A program made the translations under genes and the position numbers. A stretch of DNA of 64,000 bases, taken from contig CAXUDB010000007.1 in NCBI GenBank assembly GCA_964249755.1, positions 14,139 to 78,138 of the forward strand, given 5' to 3'. Positions within the stretch are counted from its first letter, which is position 1. The number at the start of each line of letters is the position of its first letter. The stretch is from Ilyomonas sp964249755 (GTDB lineage Bacteria > Bacteroidota > Bacteroidia > Chitinophagales > Chitinophagaceae). Shown here one piece after another: positions 25,426 to 35,221 of the stretch. The notes below the pieces were generated by a model. That model had not been told where the DNA came from and did not search any database. It saw only the letters and a list, made by a program, of their open reading frames with translations.

Positions 25426-27150
25426 TTATAAATTCCCTTTCTTCAATTCATTTACTGCAAAGGCAGCCGCTCTTGCCGTTAATGCCATATAGGTCAGCGA
25501 AGGATTCTGGCAAGCCGATGATGCCATGCACGCGCCATCAGTAACAAACACATTCTTTGCAGCCCACATTTGATTGTTGCCATTCAGTACCGATGTTTTC
25601 GGGTCTTTGCCCATGCGTGCCGTGCCCATTTCGTGAATGTCCAGCCCCGGCGCCTGACCACTGTCATACGCTTCGATATTGGTGAAGCCCGCCTTCTCCA
25701 GCATGGCTGCGCCTTCTGCCAGTGAGTCTTTCAGCATGGCGGCTTCATTCTCTTTATACTCACTGCTGATGTGCAAAAGAGGCATATTCCATTCGTCTTT
25801 CTTGTCTTTATCCAGCCATACTTTGTTCTCTTCATAAGGCAGGCATTCGCCCATAGCATTCATCCAGATACCCCAATCGGCGGGTTCCGATAAACTGTCT
25901 TTATAGCTCGTTCCAATCTCACCATTATCTATGCCTGTGCCGCGATAACCACCGGCAGCAATGGCATAACCCCGAATAAAATCGGTGCGCTCGTTTTTAT
26001 TTACGTTGCGGAAACGCGGGATATAAACACCCGTTGGTTTTCGGCCATAGTAATACACATCGCGCAGCCCTTCATAAAGACCCTCTATATGCCCGCGATA
26101 ATTATGATGCATAAGATAATGACCCAACGCGCCGCTATCGTTGCCAAAACCATTAGGGAAACGTGAGGAAACAGAGTTAAGTAAGAGTAAAGTTGTGTTT
26201 AAGGTGCCTGCATTAATAAAAATAAGCTTCGCGAAATATTCCGTTTCTTTCTTAGTGTTGGTATCCATCACACGAACACCTGTTGCTTTTTGTGTTCTTT
26301 CATCGTAAATAATGGAATGCACAACAGCAAAGGGTTGCAGTGTAAGATTGCCTGTTGCTTTTGCTGCAGGCAAGGTTGATGAATTAGAACTGAAATAGGC
26401 GCCGAAAGGGCAGCCCCGGGCGCACATATTCCGGTATTGGCAAGCTGTTCTTCCGGGCAGTTCTTTTGTAATATTTGCCGTGCGCGAGGTGATGAGTTGC
26501 CGGTCGCTATAATTTTCTTTGATGCTCTTTTGTAAATGCTTTTCGAGCGCATTTAACTCCATCGGTGGCATAAACTCGCCATCGGGTAAATGCGGTATGC
26601 CATCCTTGTTTCCACTGATGCCAACAAACTTTTCTACATAACTATACCAGGGCTCGATGTCTTTGTAGCGGATGGGCCAATCTACACCATGCCCATCTTT
26701 AGCATTGGCTTCAAAATCGAGATCGCTCCAGCGTTGCGTCCATCGTCCCCATATCAAACTTTTGCCGCCTACCTGGTAGCCACGTATCCAATCGAACGGC
26801 TTGTCCTGCACATAAGGATGCGCTTTATCCGGCACAAAAAAATGCTGGGTAGATTCGGTGAAAGCATAACAACGGGCAGCAATAGGATTGTCATCCAGCG
26901 TTTGCCTTGATAAAGCATTGTTGTGGTATTTAAACCTCCACAGATCGGTAGTAGCCGTGGGATAATCCTTAACGTGCTCTACATTTCTGCCACGTTCGAG
27001 TACCAGTGTTTTCAAGCCTTTTTCACATAGTTCTTTCGCTGCCCAGCCACCGCTGATGCCGCTGCCGATGACAATGACATCGTAGGTGTTTTGCGCCACG
27101 CCGTTAGTGTTAAGATTGACTTGTTTGGTGCTATCGTTTGTAAAACCCAT
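25426..27150 (-). CDS. GMC family oxidoreductase
   Basis: A 574-residue FAD enzyme. The dinucleotide fold is at residues 24-55 (DVIVIGSGISGGWAAKELCE), and a C-terminal GMC domain has the catalytic LDIHEMGTARMG followed by NVFVTDGACMASSACQNPS. A Cys-rich CQYRNMCARGCPFG segment is typical of the sugar-oxidising subgroup (gluconate 2-dehydrogenase or glucoside 3-dehydrogenase large subunits). No small subunit gene with a Tat signal is adjacent, and it has no signal peptide of its own. Its place between an exported TIM-barrel protein and ribokinase suggests oxidation of a sugar or nucleoside hydroxyl. Confidence 0.9.
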   Translation of the reverse strand: MGFTNDSTKQVNLNTNGVAQNTYDVIVIGSGISGGWAAKELCEKGLKTLVLERGRNVEHVKDYPTATTDLWRFKYHNNALSRQTLDDNPIAARCYAFTESTQHFFVPDKAHPYVQDKPFDWIRGYQVGGKSLIWGRWTQRWSDLDFEANAKDGHGVDWPIRYKDIEPWYSYVEKFVGISGNKDGIPHLPDGEFMPPMELNALEKHLQKSIKENYSDRQLITSRTANITKELPGRTACQYRNMCARGCPFGAYFSSNSSTLPAAKATGNLTLQPFAVVHSIIYDERTQKATGVRVMDTNTKKETEYFAKLIFINAGTLNTTLLLLNSVSSRFPNGFGNDSGALGHYLMHHNYRGHIEGLYEGLRDVYYYGRKPTGVYIPRFRNVNKNERTDFIRGYAIAAGGYRGTGIDNGEIGTSYKDSLSEPADWGIWMNAMGECLPYEENKVWLDKDKKDEWNMPLLHISSEYKENEAAMLKDSLAEGAAMLEKAGFTNIEAYDSGQAPGLDIHEMGTARMGKDPKTSVLNGNNQMWAAKNVFVTDGACMASSACQNPSLTYMALTARAAAFAVNELKKGNL

Positions 27151-27164
27151 TGTTTGTTTTTTAT

Positions 27165-27225
27165 TGCCTCAAAGAGGCTAAGACACAAAAAATATATGGC
27201 TTAGCGTCTTTGTGTTTTTGTGGCA
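27165..27225. repeat. Imperfect inverted repeat (cacaaag type)
   Basis: TGCCTCAAAGAGGCTAAGAC at the left faces GTCTTTGTGTTTTTGTGGCA at the right. It fills the gap between the GMC gene and the TIM-barrel gene. A similar pair is at 46172-46233, and a half copy at about 23350-23395. Confidence 0.6.
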
Positions 27226-27226
27226 T

Positions 27227-28132
27227 TTAACTCCAGCCGAATGTTTTCTTTACATACTCGCGGCTGGTTTTGAAATCTTCTTTCACTTCGTTTTTTGGCG
27301 GCGCATCAAAAGCCAGTTCGATGGCGGCTTTGCCTCTGTAATTTATCTTTTTTAGTACCTGCGCAATACCTTTAAAATCAGTAGTACCACTGCCAACCGT
27401 TTCAGTCCATTTGCCAGCCGCATCCTGGTCGCGGATGTGCATGAACACCATGCGATGTCCATAGGTATTGATGAACCAAACGGGATCAACCTTACTACGA
27501 ACGAGCCAGTTCAAATCTGGCCCCAGCGCGATGTCTGGCACTTTGGTAATGTTGCTTTTGAAATCAACCATGTTGTATGCCATTTCATAGGTATGATTGT
27601 GAAGATTGGGCTGCACATTGTACTTGTTGCAAATTTTCATTACGTGTTGTAATGTTTCAGCCTGCACTTCCAACTCGTCTTCTGTCTTTTGCCGTTCGGC
27701 GTCACCTACGGAAATACCAATCATGGTAGCACCGATCTGATGCAGGCGACTTACTGTTAATTCCACATCTTCCAATACCTCGTTTTGCTGATTTTTCTCC
27801 CACATATCATTATAGTAAGAAGTACCAATAACCGGTATGTTATACTTACCTATTAAATCAGTGAAGTGTTGCACTGCGTCATCGTGATGAAGAAGGGATT
27901 CCATGATTTCGATGCCATCCAGGCCTGCCCATTTCATATCGCTGAAGATGGTATCAAGTATGGGTGAGCAATCCCAATTGGGTGGATAGCGGCTGGCATA
28001 AGCCCAGATGTGTCCGGCGAGGAATATTTTGTTTGCGCGATGATCAGCGAAGACATTATCGCTACTTAACAAAGCAGCACCTGCCAAGAAACTTGTTTGT
28101 TTGATGAACTGGCGGCGTGAATAATTTTGCAT
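27227..28132 (-). CDS. Exported sugar isomerase/epimerase-like TIM-barrel protein
   Basis: A 301-residue protein of the xylose isomerase-like TIM-barrel family. It begins MQNYSRRQFIKQTSFLAGAA, a twin-arginine signal (SRRQFIK) with a cleavage site after VFA, so it is exported folded. Metal-site residues are in GLDGIEIMESLLHHDD, QPNLHNHTYEM, FMHIRDQDAAGKW and the end KAAIELAF. Relatives include isomerases, and enzymes acting on 3-keto-glycosides (recalled). Next to a GMC oxidoreductase, a 3-keto-sugar or 3-keto-nucleoside substrate is a reasonable guess but unproven. Confidence 0.85.
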   Translation of the reverse strand: MQNYSRRQFIKQTSFLAGAALLSSDNVFADHRANKIFLAGHIWAYASRYPPNWDCSPILDTIFSDMKWAGLDGIEIMESLLHHDDAVQHFTDLIGKYNIPVIGTSYYNDMWEKNQQNEVLEDVELTVSRLHQIGATMIGISVGDAERQKTEDELEVQAETLQHVMKICNKYNVQPNLHNHTYEMAYNMVDFKSNITKVPDIALGPDLNWLVRSKVDPVWFINTYGHRMVFMHIRDQDAAGKWTETVGSGTTDFKGIAQVLKKINYRGKAAIELAFDAPPKNEVKEDFKTSREYVKKTFGWS

Positions 28133-28221
28133 GTGAGATAAGATGTCTTACTAATTCTTACTGAATCTTAATCTTCGTTGGTTAAAACCTTTCGTAAAAG
28201 CAGATAAGATAATCATAACAA

Positions 28222-30423
28222 TTACTGCTTCTTCGCTGTTGCTCCTTTCTCCGGCAGCGCAAACGCTACATAGCTATCGCCCGACTTCGTACCTAATTTG
28301 CCGCCACCGCAGGCAATCACCACATATTGCTTTCCATTTACTTCATACGTTGATGGCGTAGAGAAAGCCGCCGCCGGCAATTTGGTTTGCCATAGTAGTT
28401 TGCCGGTGCGTTTGTTAAACGCCCGGAACATACCATCTTTGGTAGCGCCAACAATTAACAATCCACCTTTAGTAACAATGGGTCCTCCATAGTTCTCGCA
28501 GCCTGTATTGGCCGGCGCATTGGGAAACTGGTTGTCACCAAAGGGTTGTTTCCACCTGTATTCGCCGGTGTTTAAATCAATCGCATTAATAACGCCCCAA
28601 GGTGGCGCTAAGCCCGGCGCGCCACTTTTAGTATAGAACTTATTATAGCCTGAAATTTCATAAGGCAAGGCGCGGAAAGAATCAATGGCAGTAAGCTTCG
28701 ACTCGTATTTCCGGCTCTGCTCATTTTTCAAATTCAGAACATAGGAAGCGATAGCTTCTTTGTCCGATTCGGGCAGGTATAAAAAAGCGGGCATCATTCT
28801 TCTGCCAACATTAATAAAGGAAATGAACTGGTCTTTGTTCAACTTCTTGTTGATGTCAACAATAGACGGATAATTACCACTTCCTTGTCTATCCGGTCCA
28901 TGACAAGCCATGCAATTGGCTTTGTATAAACGCGGACCGGCTTGCGCAAATGTTTCCTGGTGTTCAGCAGGGTCAATGTCGAACATCTGCAGTATCCACG
29001 CCATCTGGTTATCGTTGGTGTATAACACTCCCGTTTCAGGGTCAACGGCAGGACCGCCATATTCAGCGCCGCCATCAAAGCCGGGGAAGATTATGGTGCC
29101 GGTCTTGGATTGCGGCGTAAACATTCTGCCGGTATGAACGACGCCTAAGAGTTTATATACTGAATCGTACTCCGTCTTTGACAGGTAAGGATTGACATCT
29201 TTCTGCGTCAACACTTGCCTAACAAAAGGAGCTGGCTTTTGCGGAATGGGTTGTGTGGGCCACAGCTTTTCACCAATTAAATCGGTGACTGTATCCATTG
29301 GTGTTTCTACCACCGGGAATAAGGGTTTGCCATTGTCTCTGTCGAACAGGTATACAAAGCCGGTTTTCGTAGTTTGTGCAACGGCATCTATCTTTTTGCC
29401 ATCGTGGTTTACGGTTAACAATACCGGTGCAGAAGACGGATCATAATCCCACGTGTCATGATGCAGGTATTGAAAGTGCCATTTCTCTTTGCCGGTAGCG
29501 GCATCGAGTGCCAGCATACAATCGGCAAAAAGGTTAGAGCCTTTCCGTTTGCCGCCGTAAAAATCCATAGAAGCCGAACCGATTGGGATGTAAGCAATGC
29601 CGCGTTGCTGGTCAACCGTCATACCCATCCAGTTATTGGCGCCACCAGTATATTTATAAGCATTTTTATCTTCCCAGGTTTCATAGCCCGCTTCGCCGGG
29701 GTGCGGAATGGTATGAAATTGCCACGCAATTTTTCCCGTCTTTGCATTGTAAGCGCGGATGTCGCCGGGCGCAGCATCCATGCCTTCGCTTACGCGGGTT
29801 CCGCAAATCAGCAGATCTTTATAGACAGAAGGTGGCGAAGTTTCTGTTACAAATAAATTCTTCACGCCATCCATATCCAGACCATCATGCAAATCAACTT
29901 TTCCTTCTTTGCCAAAGCTGTTGATGATCTTACCCGTATTGGCATCGAGGCATACGAGATAAGGACCCGCTGCATAGAAAATACGCTTGTCGTCTTTGCC
30001 ATCACTCCAATAGGTAACACCACGATTATTGTTTAAATTGAAGTGCCCGTTCTTGTCTTCTGTGATGGTATCATAAGGCGAATACATCCACTTCTGCTTG
30101 CCTGTTTCGGCATCAATTGCAAATACTTTCAGCATCGGCGATGTACAATACATAACCCCATCTACAATGATAGGATTGCACTGGATCTGCGAGTGCGCAG
30201 CCGTATCCATATCGCCGGTATGAAACTCCCATGCCACCTGTAGTTGCGCTACATTACCTGTATCAATTTGCGTTAGCGAAGAATACTTATTGCCATCTGC
30301 ATTGCCGGTGGCTCTGTCCCAGCCGTTATAGTTTGTTTGTGATGTATCGTTGTTGTGGCAGGCAATGAAAAATACGGATGATAAAGCGGTAAACAAAAGA
30401 AGACGAAACGAAACGTTTGACAT
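28222..30423 (-). CDS. PQQ-dependent dehydrogenase with inserted cytochrome c motif
   Basis: A 733-residue lipoprotein (lipobox ending IACHN). An eight-bladed PQQ propeller of the glucose/alcohol dehydrogenase type starts NGWDRATGNADGNKYSSLTQ and shows blade signatures such as LDANTGKI, YNAKTGKIAWQFH and LDAATGKEKWHFQ. A heme site CMACH sits in the C-terminal third, inside an insert before the final blades (GEYRWKQPFGD). The enzyme would oxidise a sugar or alcohol in the periplasm and pass electrons through its own heme. The ATG at 30423 is chosen; one at 30432 is possible. It follows the SusD gene across a strong hairpin. Confidence 0.9.
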   Translation of the reverse strand: MSNVSFRLLLFTALSSVFFIACHNNDTSQTNYNGWDRATGNADGNKYSSLTQIDTGNVAQLQVAWEFHTGDMDTAAHSQIQCNPIIVDGVMYCTSPMLKVFAIDAETGKQKWMYSPYDTITEDKNGHFNLNNNRGVTYWSDGKDDKRIFYAAGPYLVCLDANTGKIINSFGKEGKVDLHDGLDMDGVKNLFVTETSPPSVYKDLLICGTRVSEGMDAAPGDIRAYNAKTGKIAWQFHTIPHPGEAGYETWEDKNAYKYTGGANNWMGMTVDQQRGIAYIPIGSASMDFYGGKRKGSNLFADCMLALDAATGKEKWHFQYLHHDTWDYDPSSAPVLLTVNHDGKKIDAVAQTTKTGFVYLFDRDNGKPLFPVVETPMDTVTDLIGEKLWPTQPIPQKPAPFVRQVLTQKDVNPYLSKTEYDSVYKLLGVVHTGRMFTPQSKTGTIIFPGFDGGAEYGGPAVDPETGVLYTNDNQMAWILQMFDIDPAEHQETFAQAGPRLYKANCMACHGPDRQGSGNYPSIVDINKKLNKDQFISFINVGRRMMPAFLYLPESDKEAIASYVLNLKNEQSRKYESKLTAIDSFRALPYEISGYNKFYTKSGAPGLAPPWGVINAIDLNTGEYRWKQPFGDNQFPNAPANTGCENYGGPIVTKGGLLIVGATKDGMFRAFNKRTGKLLWQTKLPAAAFSTPSTYEVNGKQYVVIACGGGKLGTKSGDSYVAFALPEKGATAKKQ

Positions 30424-30452
30424 AAACCTCATTAATATAAAAAATGATAAGG

Positions 30453-30495
30453 ATTGAACCGCGAACCCGCCAGCAAGGCGGGTTCGCGGTTCAAT
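30453..30495 (-). repeat. 19-bp perfect hairpin between susD and dehydrogenase genes
   Basis: ATTGAACCGCGAACCCGCC at 30453-30471 is exactly complementary to 30477-30495, with a 5-base loop. The stem is very G+C-rich. There is no long T-run just after it, so it may be a partial terminator, an mRNA-stabilising or processing structure that sets the SusD-to-enzyme ratio, or a REP-type element. Confidence 0.75.
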
Positions 30496-30503
30496 CATAA
30501 AAA

Positions 30504-32108
30504 TTAATAACCCGGATTTTGATGCAGTGACGGATCGGCTGTGATGACCGTAAATGGTATTGGAAAAAACTGCCTGTGTGTGTCGCCATCGGCTTCTTTT
30601 TCCCACCAGGCATCGCTGAATTTCCCAAAGCGAATGAGGTCTTCGCGGCGGAACATCTCATAAGAGAATTCGCGTCCCCGCTCGTTCAGCAGTTCATCCA
30701 TGGTTAAAGTAGCAGTAGTATATTTTGCTTTATTGAAGTCGCTGACTGAAAAAGCTCGCTGTCTTACGCTGTTTACCAGATCAACAGCTTCCTGCGAAGC
30801 TGCACCTCCGTTCAACCGCATTTCGCATTCGGCTTTCATCATCAGGATGTCGGCATAGCGAAACACCACCATGTCGTTGTTCATGTTCACAAAACCATTG
30901 CCGCCATAATTGCCATAATTGTATTCAATTTCATATTTAGTATTCATTACGCCTTCATTGTCGTTGGCGTTCAGCATGTCTTCGATGTGAGGCGTAATGA
31001 CTAAGGGAACAATGTCATCGTCTTCATTTCCTTCATACGAAGGCACCGGCTGCTCATCGCCGTTGCCATCAGTATAAGTTTGCGGGCCGACAATCCATTG
31101 CTTGATACGTTTATCATTAGCGGCATACAGATCATAAAAAGATTCCTGCGTGCTGATTTTGCGCCAGCCATAATCGGCCGACTGTTCATCGCTGAACTTG
31201 TATTTAATTATGTATTCGTGAATATTCTGCTCAATGAAATTGAAGTTTTGCGCATTGTTGGCATCGAACGGAACCACATAAATGTTCTCGTTACTGTTTT
31301 CGTTGTGAACCAAAAACGGGTCATTCCAATTAGCATCTAATGAATAGCTGCCGGAGTTGATAATGTAATTGCAGGCATCTATGCAATCCTGATAATGGTT
31401 GACACCTATAATTGACTCTGCATTGATGTACAATTTTGCAAGCAGGGCATAGGCTGCCGTTTTAGTAAAATGCCCGTACCAGTTATCATCGCCTTTTTCG
31501 CCCAGCGCCGGTATGCTTTCTTTAATTTCTTTTTCAATAAAAGAAAATACTTCTGTGGCCGTGTTGTTCGCCGGATTGGCGCCTCCTACATGCTCTACAA
31601 TAGGGATGTTGCCAAAGTCGCTCCATGCCCAATAGTAGTGCAGGGCTCTTACTATCCTGATTTCGGCAATCATTCTTTCCTTGCTCACTGGCAGGTTGAT
31701 TTTACTAGTATCTACTTTTTGAACATTGTCGAGAAAGTTATTGCAGTAGCCGATAGCCTGATACATATTTTGCCATTCGTAAAGCAGCCATGCATCCTGC
31801 GCGGCCCATGTATGCTGGTGCAGCCGTATCCACTGACCCGACTGGTCTATGCCACCGTATAACGCCAGCACCACAGCCTCATCTGTTGCAAACTCCGTTA
31901 TCTGGAAATGGGTTTGATAGATATGCGTTTGCATAAAGCTGTAAGGCAAAACATAGGAGGCTGTTACCTGGTTGGCCGTTTGGAAAAAATTGTCGGGCGT
32001 ATCCTGGCTAAACACTGTTTCCTCCAGCTTCTTATTACAATTGCTGAAGCCGACCAACATTGCCATTAATATTACCAATAATGTTGTATTGAACCGTATC
32101 TGTTTCAT
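30504..32108 (-). CDS. RagB/SusD family nutrient uptake lipoprotein
   Basis: A 534-residue surface lipoprotein (lipobox ending in GFSNC) that forms the lid of the SusC transporter. It shows the SusD start EETVFSQDTPDNFFQTANQV, TPR-like helices (MYQAIGYCNNFLDNVQKV; YAWSDFGNIPIVE-type block as HYYWAWSDFGNIPIVEHVG), and the end block RREDLIRFGKFSD. Start ATG at 32108 (MKQIRFN) gives a clean signal peptide. It begins 17 bases after the SusC stop. The ligand cannot be read from the sequence. Confidence 0.92.
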   Translation of the reverse strand: MKQIRFNTTLLVILMAMLVGFSNCNKKLEETVFSQDTPDNFFQTANQVTASYVLPYSFMQTHIYQTHFQITEFATDEAVVLALYGGIDQSGQWIRLHQHTWAAQDAWLLYEWQNMYQAIGYCNNFLDNVQKVDTSKINLPVSKERMIAEIRIVRALHYYWAWSDFGNIPIVEHVGGANPANNTATEVFSFIEKEIKESIPALGEKGDDNWYGHFTKTAAYALLAKLYINAESIIGVNHYQDCIDACNYIINSGSYSLDANWNDPFLVHNENSNENIYVVPFDANNAQNFNFIEQNIHEYIIKYKFSDEQSADYGWRKISTQESFYDLYAANDKRIKQWIVGPQTYTDGNGDEQPVPSYEGNEDDDIVPLVITPHIEDMLNANDNEGVMNTKYEIEYNYGNYGGNGFVNMNNDMVVFRYADILMMKAECEMRLNGGAASQEAVDLVNSVRQRAFSVSDFNKAKYTTATLTMDELLNERGREFSYEMFRREDLIRFGKFSDAWWEKEADGDTHRQFFPIPFTVITADPSLHQNPGY

Positions 32109-32125
32109 CCTGTGTGTTTTTAAAA

Positions 32126-35100
32126 TCAAAAATTAATGTCCATACCAAACGTGAATACGCGTGTACTTGGGTAGTAGCTATAGTTTGGTTCCAGCCCCGG
32201 TCCGTTGTCAGTTTCAGAGTTTGGATCGGCAGGGTAAAAATTAACCTGCAACTCGGGATCGGTGCCGGAGAACTTCGTGATTGTAAATACGTTGGCAGCT
32301 GTAACATAAAAGTGAACGCTTTGCAGGTAGGGCGAGCGCTTTGCCGATAACGTATAGCCAAGGCTAATATTTTCGCCTCTCAGATACGCACCATTTTCTA
32401 TATAATAACTTGAAAACAAGGGTACATCTGTCAATTTCGTATTCAGCGTTGATGTAAACAGATTGCTCCTGGCATAGTTGTTTCCGTTTTCGTGGAAAAT
32501 GCGTTTTCCGTTTACCGCTTTGAAGCCGGCAGCGCCTTTTAGCAGAATAGAAAGGTCAATGCCTTTAAAGCTGAAATTATTAGTAAGTCCATAGGTATAT
32601 TTAGGAATGCTGTTACCGAGATAAGAGTAATCGGCGGGACTCAATTCATCTTTTGAAATCTCTTTTCCATCACCTGACATAAAACGCCATTCCCCATCGT
32701 CCGTAATGCTGGAGAAGCGAGGCCCGTAGAATACAGCTACAGGCTGGCCCGGCGCCAGCCGTTGTGTATAAATCCCTTCGGCAATACGTGTAATGTCAAC
32801 GGCAGAACCGGAAAACTGGTCTGAGGTAACGGAGAGAATTTCGTTTTTATTATAAGCCGCTGTTGCGATCAGGCTCCAGTTGAAGCCTTTGCCATTTAAG
32901 ATTTTTGCATTCAGCAATACTTCAATGCCTTTGTTTTGCATCACACCTGCGTTGGCGAAGATGGTAGGAAAAATCTGCGAAGGCAACTGCGCATTGTAAT
33001 TGCCAATGAGGTTATGAATTCGCCTGTCGTACACATCTACCGAGCCGCTGAGCCAGTTGCTTTTGAAGAAACCAAAGTCAACACCAATGTTTACTTCTTT
33101 CTTCGTTTCCCAGCGGAGTAATGGATTGGCATTGGTAGTGGGTCCGTAAGGCAATATCCAGCTGCCTCCATCGGGCGTACCCAGATACGCATTTTGCGAG
33201 CCAGCAAAGAAAGGCCCAATGGTTTGTAAAGACTGATAAGGAAGCAAGGCACCCTGGTTGCCCGTTACGCCATAGCCCGCCCGCAATTTCAAAAACTTGA
33301 TAACGGGTGAATTTGCCAGAAAGTTTTCTTTGCTAAGTACCCAGCCGCCAGACACGCCGGGGAAGTTGCCCCATTTGTTATTGGCGCCTAATACCGATGC
33401 GCCTTCGCGCCGGATGCTGACATTGAACAGATACTTCTGCTTATAATCGTAAATGACTCTTCCGAAATACGCCAGTATCGTTCTTTCGTTAGCATAACTG
33501 CCTACAGAAACGCCGCCCCGGTTAAAGTTAGGGTCGAGCGTGTTAAGAGCGGCACCTGCTCCTAAATTGTAAAACGAATAAGCATTGGTGAGAAAGCTGT
33601 TGTTGCCGGCATTGAAGCCTTCACTAAAAATATCCTGATAGGAATAACCGGCAATAGCATTGAGGTGATGGTCGCCAAAAGTTTTATCGTAGCCTACTGT
33701 TGTCTCCAATATATTATTGGTAGTGTTGTTTTGCGAGCGTGATGCCTGACCATTGGTGCCGTTGATGATCTGGAAGTAATCGTCTATGTCGGAAAACGAA
33801 CCATCTGTTACGTTGTTTTTAATCAGCGAATAGGTAACCGATGCCGTTAAAGAGGGCAGCAAATGATAAGAGGCATTGGCAGTGCCGAGGAAGTTATTCT
33901 CTTTTGTGTTGTAAGAATTCTGGTAAATATTGGCTACCGGGTTCCACTGCAAATGGTACTGCACATCGTTTTGAAAAAACGTGCCATCGCTGTTATACAC
34001 CGGATAGGTCGGATTCATATTCAGCGATTGCGCAATGGCGCCATAGTTTGCATAGTTGCGGGTATCGAATGAGTTCACTAACGTCAAACCAAAGTCCAGC
34101 TTATCATTTAAGGCTTTGGTATTTAAGCGAAATGTGCCGTTGACGAACTCGCGTTTCGACCGTAAATCAATGCCCTGGTTGTTGCGGTAGTTGACCGATG
34201 CATAATAGTTGGTTTTATCATTTCCGCCGCTTACCGACAGGTTATGCGAATGGCTGACCGGCGTATGCGTAACAGCATCGAACCAATCGGTATTGCCACC
34301 TTGGTTGTCTACCGCCAGACCATTGTCCTGACCGTATTTAATGTATTGCGCTGCAGTCAACACGTCGTATTTTTTTGCAATGGTTGAGGTGGTAACATAA
34401 CCACTGTAGTTAACCTTTACCGCACCGGCCCTGCCTCGTTTGGTAGTAATAATGATAACACCTGCCGTAGCGCGCGAGCCGTAGATAGAAGCTGCGGAAC
34501 CATCTTTGAGAATGTCAATAGAAGCAATGTCGTTGGGTGCTATGGTTTGTAAATCACCGCCCGGTACGCCGTCAATCACCACGAGCGGCTGCGCATTATA
34601 ACCTGTTACGGTTGCCGGTCCACGCAAGGAAAAGTCGGCGCCTGCATTGGGATCGCTACGGCTGGTATTGCTTAACGATAGACCGGCTACTTTGCCGGCT
34701 ATCAGTGTCAGCGGATCATTGATTTGTCCACTATTGAAATCTTTTGCCGTAACGGTAGCAATGGCACCAGTAACGGTTTCGCGTTTTTGCGTTCCGTAGC
34801 CAATCACCACCACCTGGTTTAGCGTATTGTCTGAAGAAGACAAGTTAACCAGAAGTGAGTTGCTGCCGGATTTGATGGCGATGCTTTGTACGTTTGTTTC
34901 ATACCCCACATACGAAGAAGTAAAAGAGTAAGTGCCGCCTACTTTCAACCGCTGAAACGTAAACACGCCGCGGTCGTTGGTAACCGTGGTGAACCGTTCG
35001 TTGCCCGAAGTGCTGGCTGCCAGTACCGTGACGCCCTGCAGGGCATCTCCTTTTTCGTTAAGCACTGTGCCGGTTAAAGCTGCGGTGCTTTCCTGTGCGG

Positions 35101-35182
35101 AGGCAGAAAGCTGAAGGAGCATCATCATCAGAAGTGGCAACCATCTTACTATGCGGTTGCCTTTTGTTGTAAACCATTTCAT
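32126..35182 (-). CDS. SusC/RagA family TonB-linked outer membrane protein
   Basis: A 1018-residue outer-membrane importer. In order: signal peptide (to about residue 29, ASAQE); a carboxypeptidase regulatory-like domain (GTVLNEKGDALQGVTVLAAS); a plug domain starting QVVVIGYGTQKRETVTGAIA, with a TonB plug core VIDGVPGGDLQTIAPNDIAS; then a 22-strand barrel. The N-terminus lacks the extra secretin/TonB short N-terminal domain that anti-sigma-coupled transporters often carry, so how it signals to FecR is unclear. It pairs with the SusD gene downstream. Confidence 0.95.
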   Translation of the reverse strand: MKWFTTKGNRIVRWLPLLMMMLLQLSASAQESTAALTGTVLNEKGDALQGVTVLAASTSGNERFTTVTNDRGVFTFQRLKVGGTYSFTSSYVGYETNVQSIAIKSGSNSLLVNLSSSDNTLNQVVVIGYGTQKRETVTGAIATVTAKDFNSGQINDPLTLIAGKVAGLSLSNTSRSDPNAGADFSLRGPATVTGYNAQPLVVIDGVPGGDLQTIAPNDIASIDILKDGSAASIYGSRATAGVIIITTKRGRAGAVKVNYSGYVTTSTIAKKYDVLTAAQYIKYGQDNGLAVDNQGGNTDWFDAVTHTPVSHSHNLSVSGGNDKTNYYASVNYRNNQGIDLRSKREFVNGTFRLNTKALNDKLDFGLTLVNSFDTRNYANYGAIAQSLNMNPTYPVYNSDGTFFQNDVQYHLQWNPVANIYQNSYNTKENNFLGTANASYHLLPSLTASVTYSLIKNNVTDGSFSDIDDYFQIINGTNGQASRSQNNTTNNILETTVGYDKTFGDHHLNAIAGYSYQDIFSEGFNAGNNSFLTNAYSFYNLGAGAALNTLDPNFNRGGVSVGSYANERTILAYFGRVIYDYKQKYLFNVSIRREGASVLGANNKWGNFPGVSGGWVLSKENFLANSPVIKFLKLRAGYGVTGNQGALLPYQSLQTIGPFFAGSQNAYLGTPDGGSWILPYGPTTNANPLLRWETKKEVNIGVDFGFFKSNWLSGSVDVYDRRIHNLIGNYNAQLPSQIFPTIFANAGVMQNKGIEVLLNAKILNGKGFNWSLIATAAYNKNEILSVTSDQFSGSAVDITRIAEGIYTQRLAPGQPVAVFYGPRFSSITDDGEWRFMSGDGKEISKDELSPADYSYLGNSIPKYTYGLTNNFSFKGIDLSILLKGAAGFKAVNGKRIFHENGNNYARSNLFTSTLNTKLTDVPLFSSYYIENGAYLRGENISLGYTLSAKRSPYLQSVHFYVTAANVFTITKFSGTDPELQVNFYPADPNSETDNGPGLEPNYSYYPSTRVFTFGMDINF

Positions 35183-35221
35183 AGAGCGCGTCGTTTTATT
35201 GATCTGTAAATGTTTGTGCCG

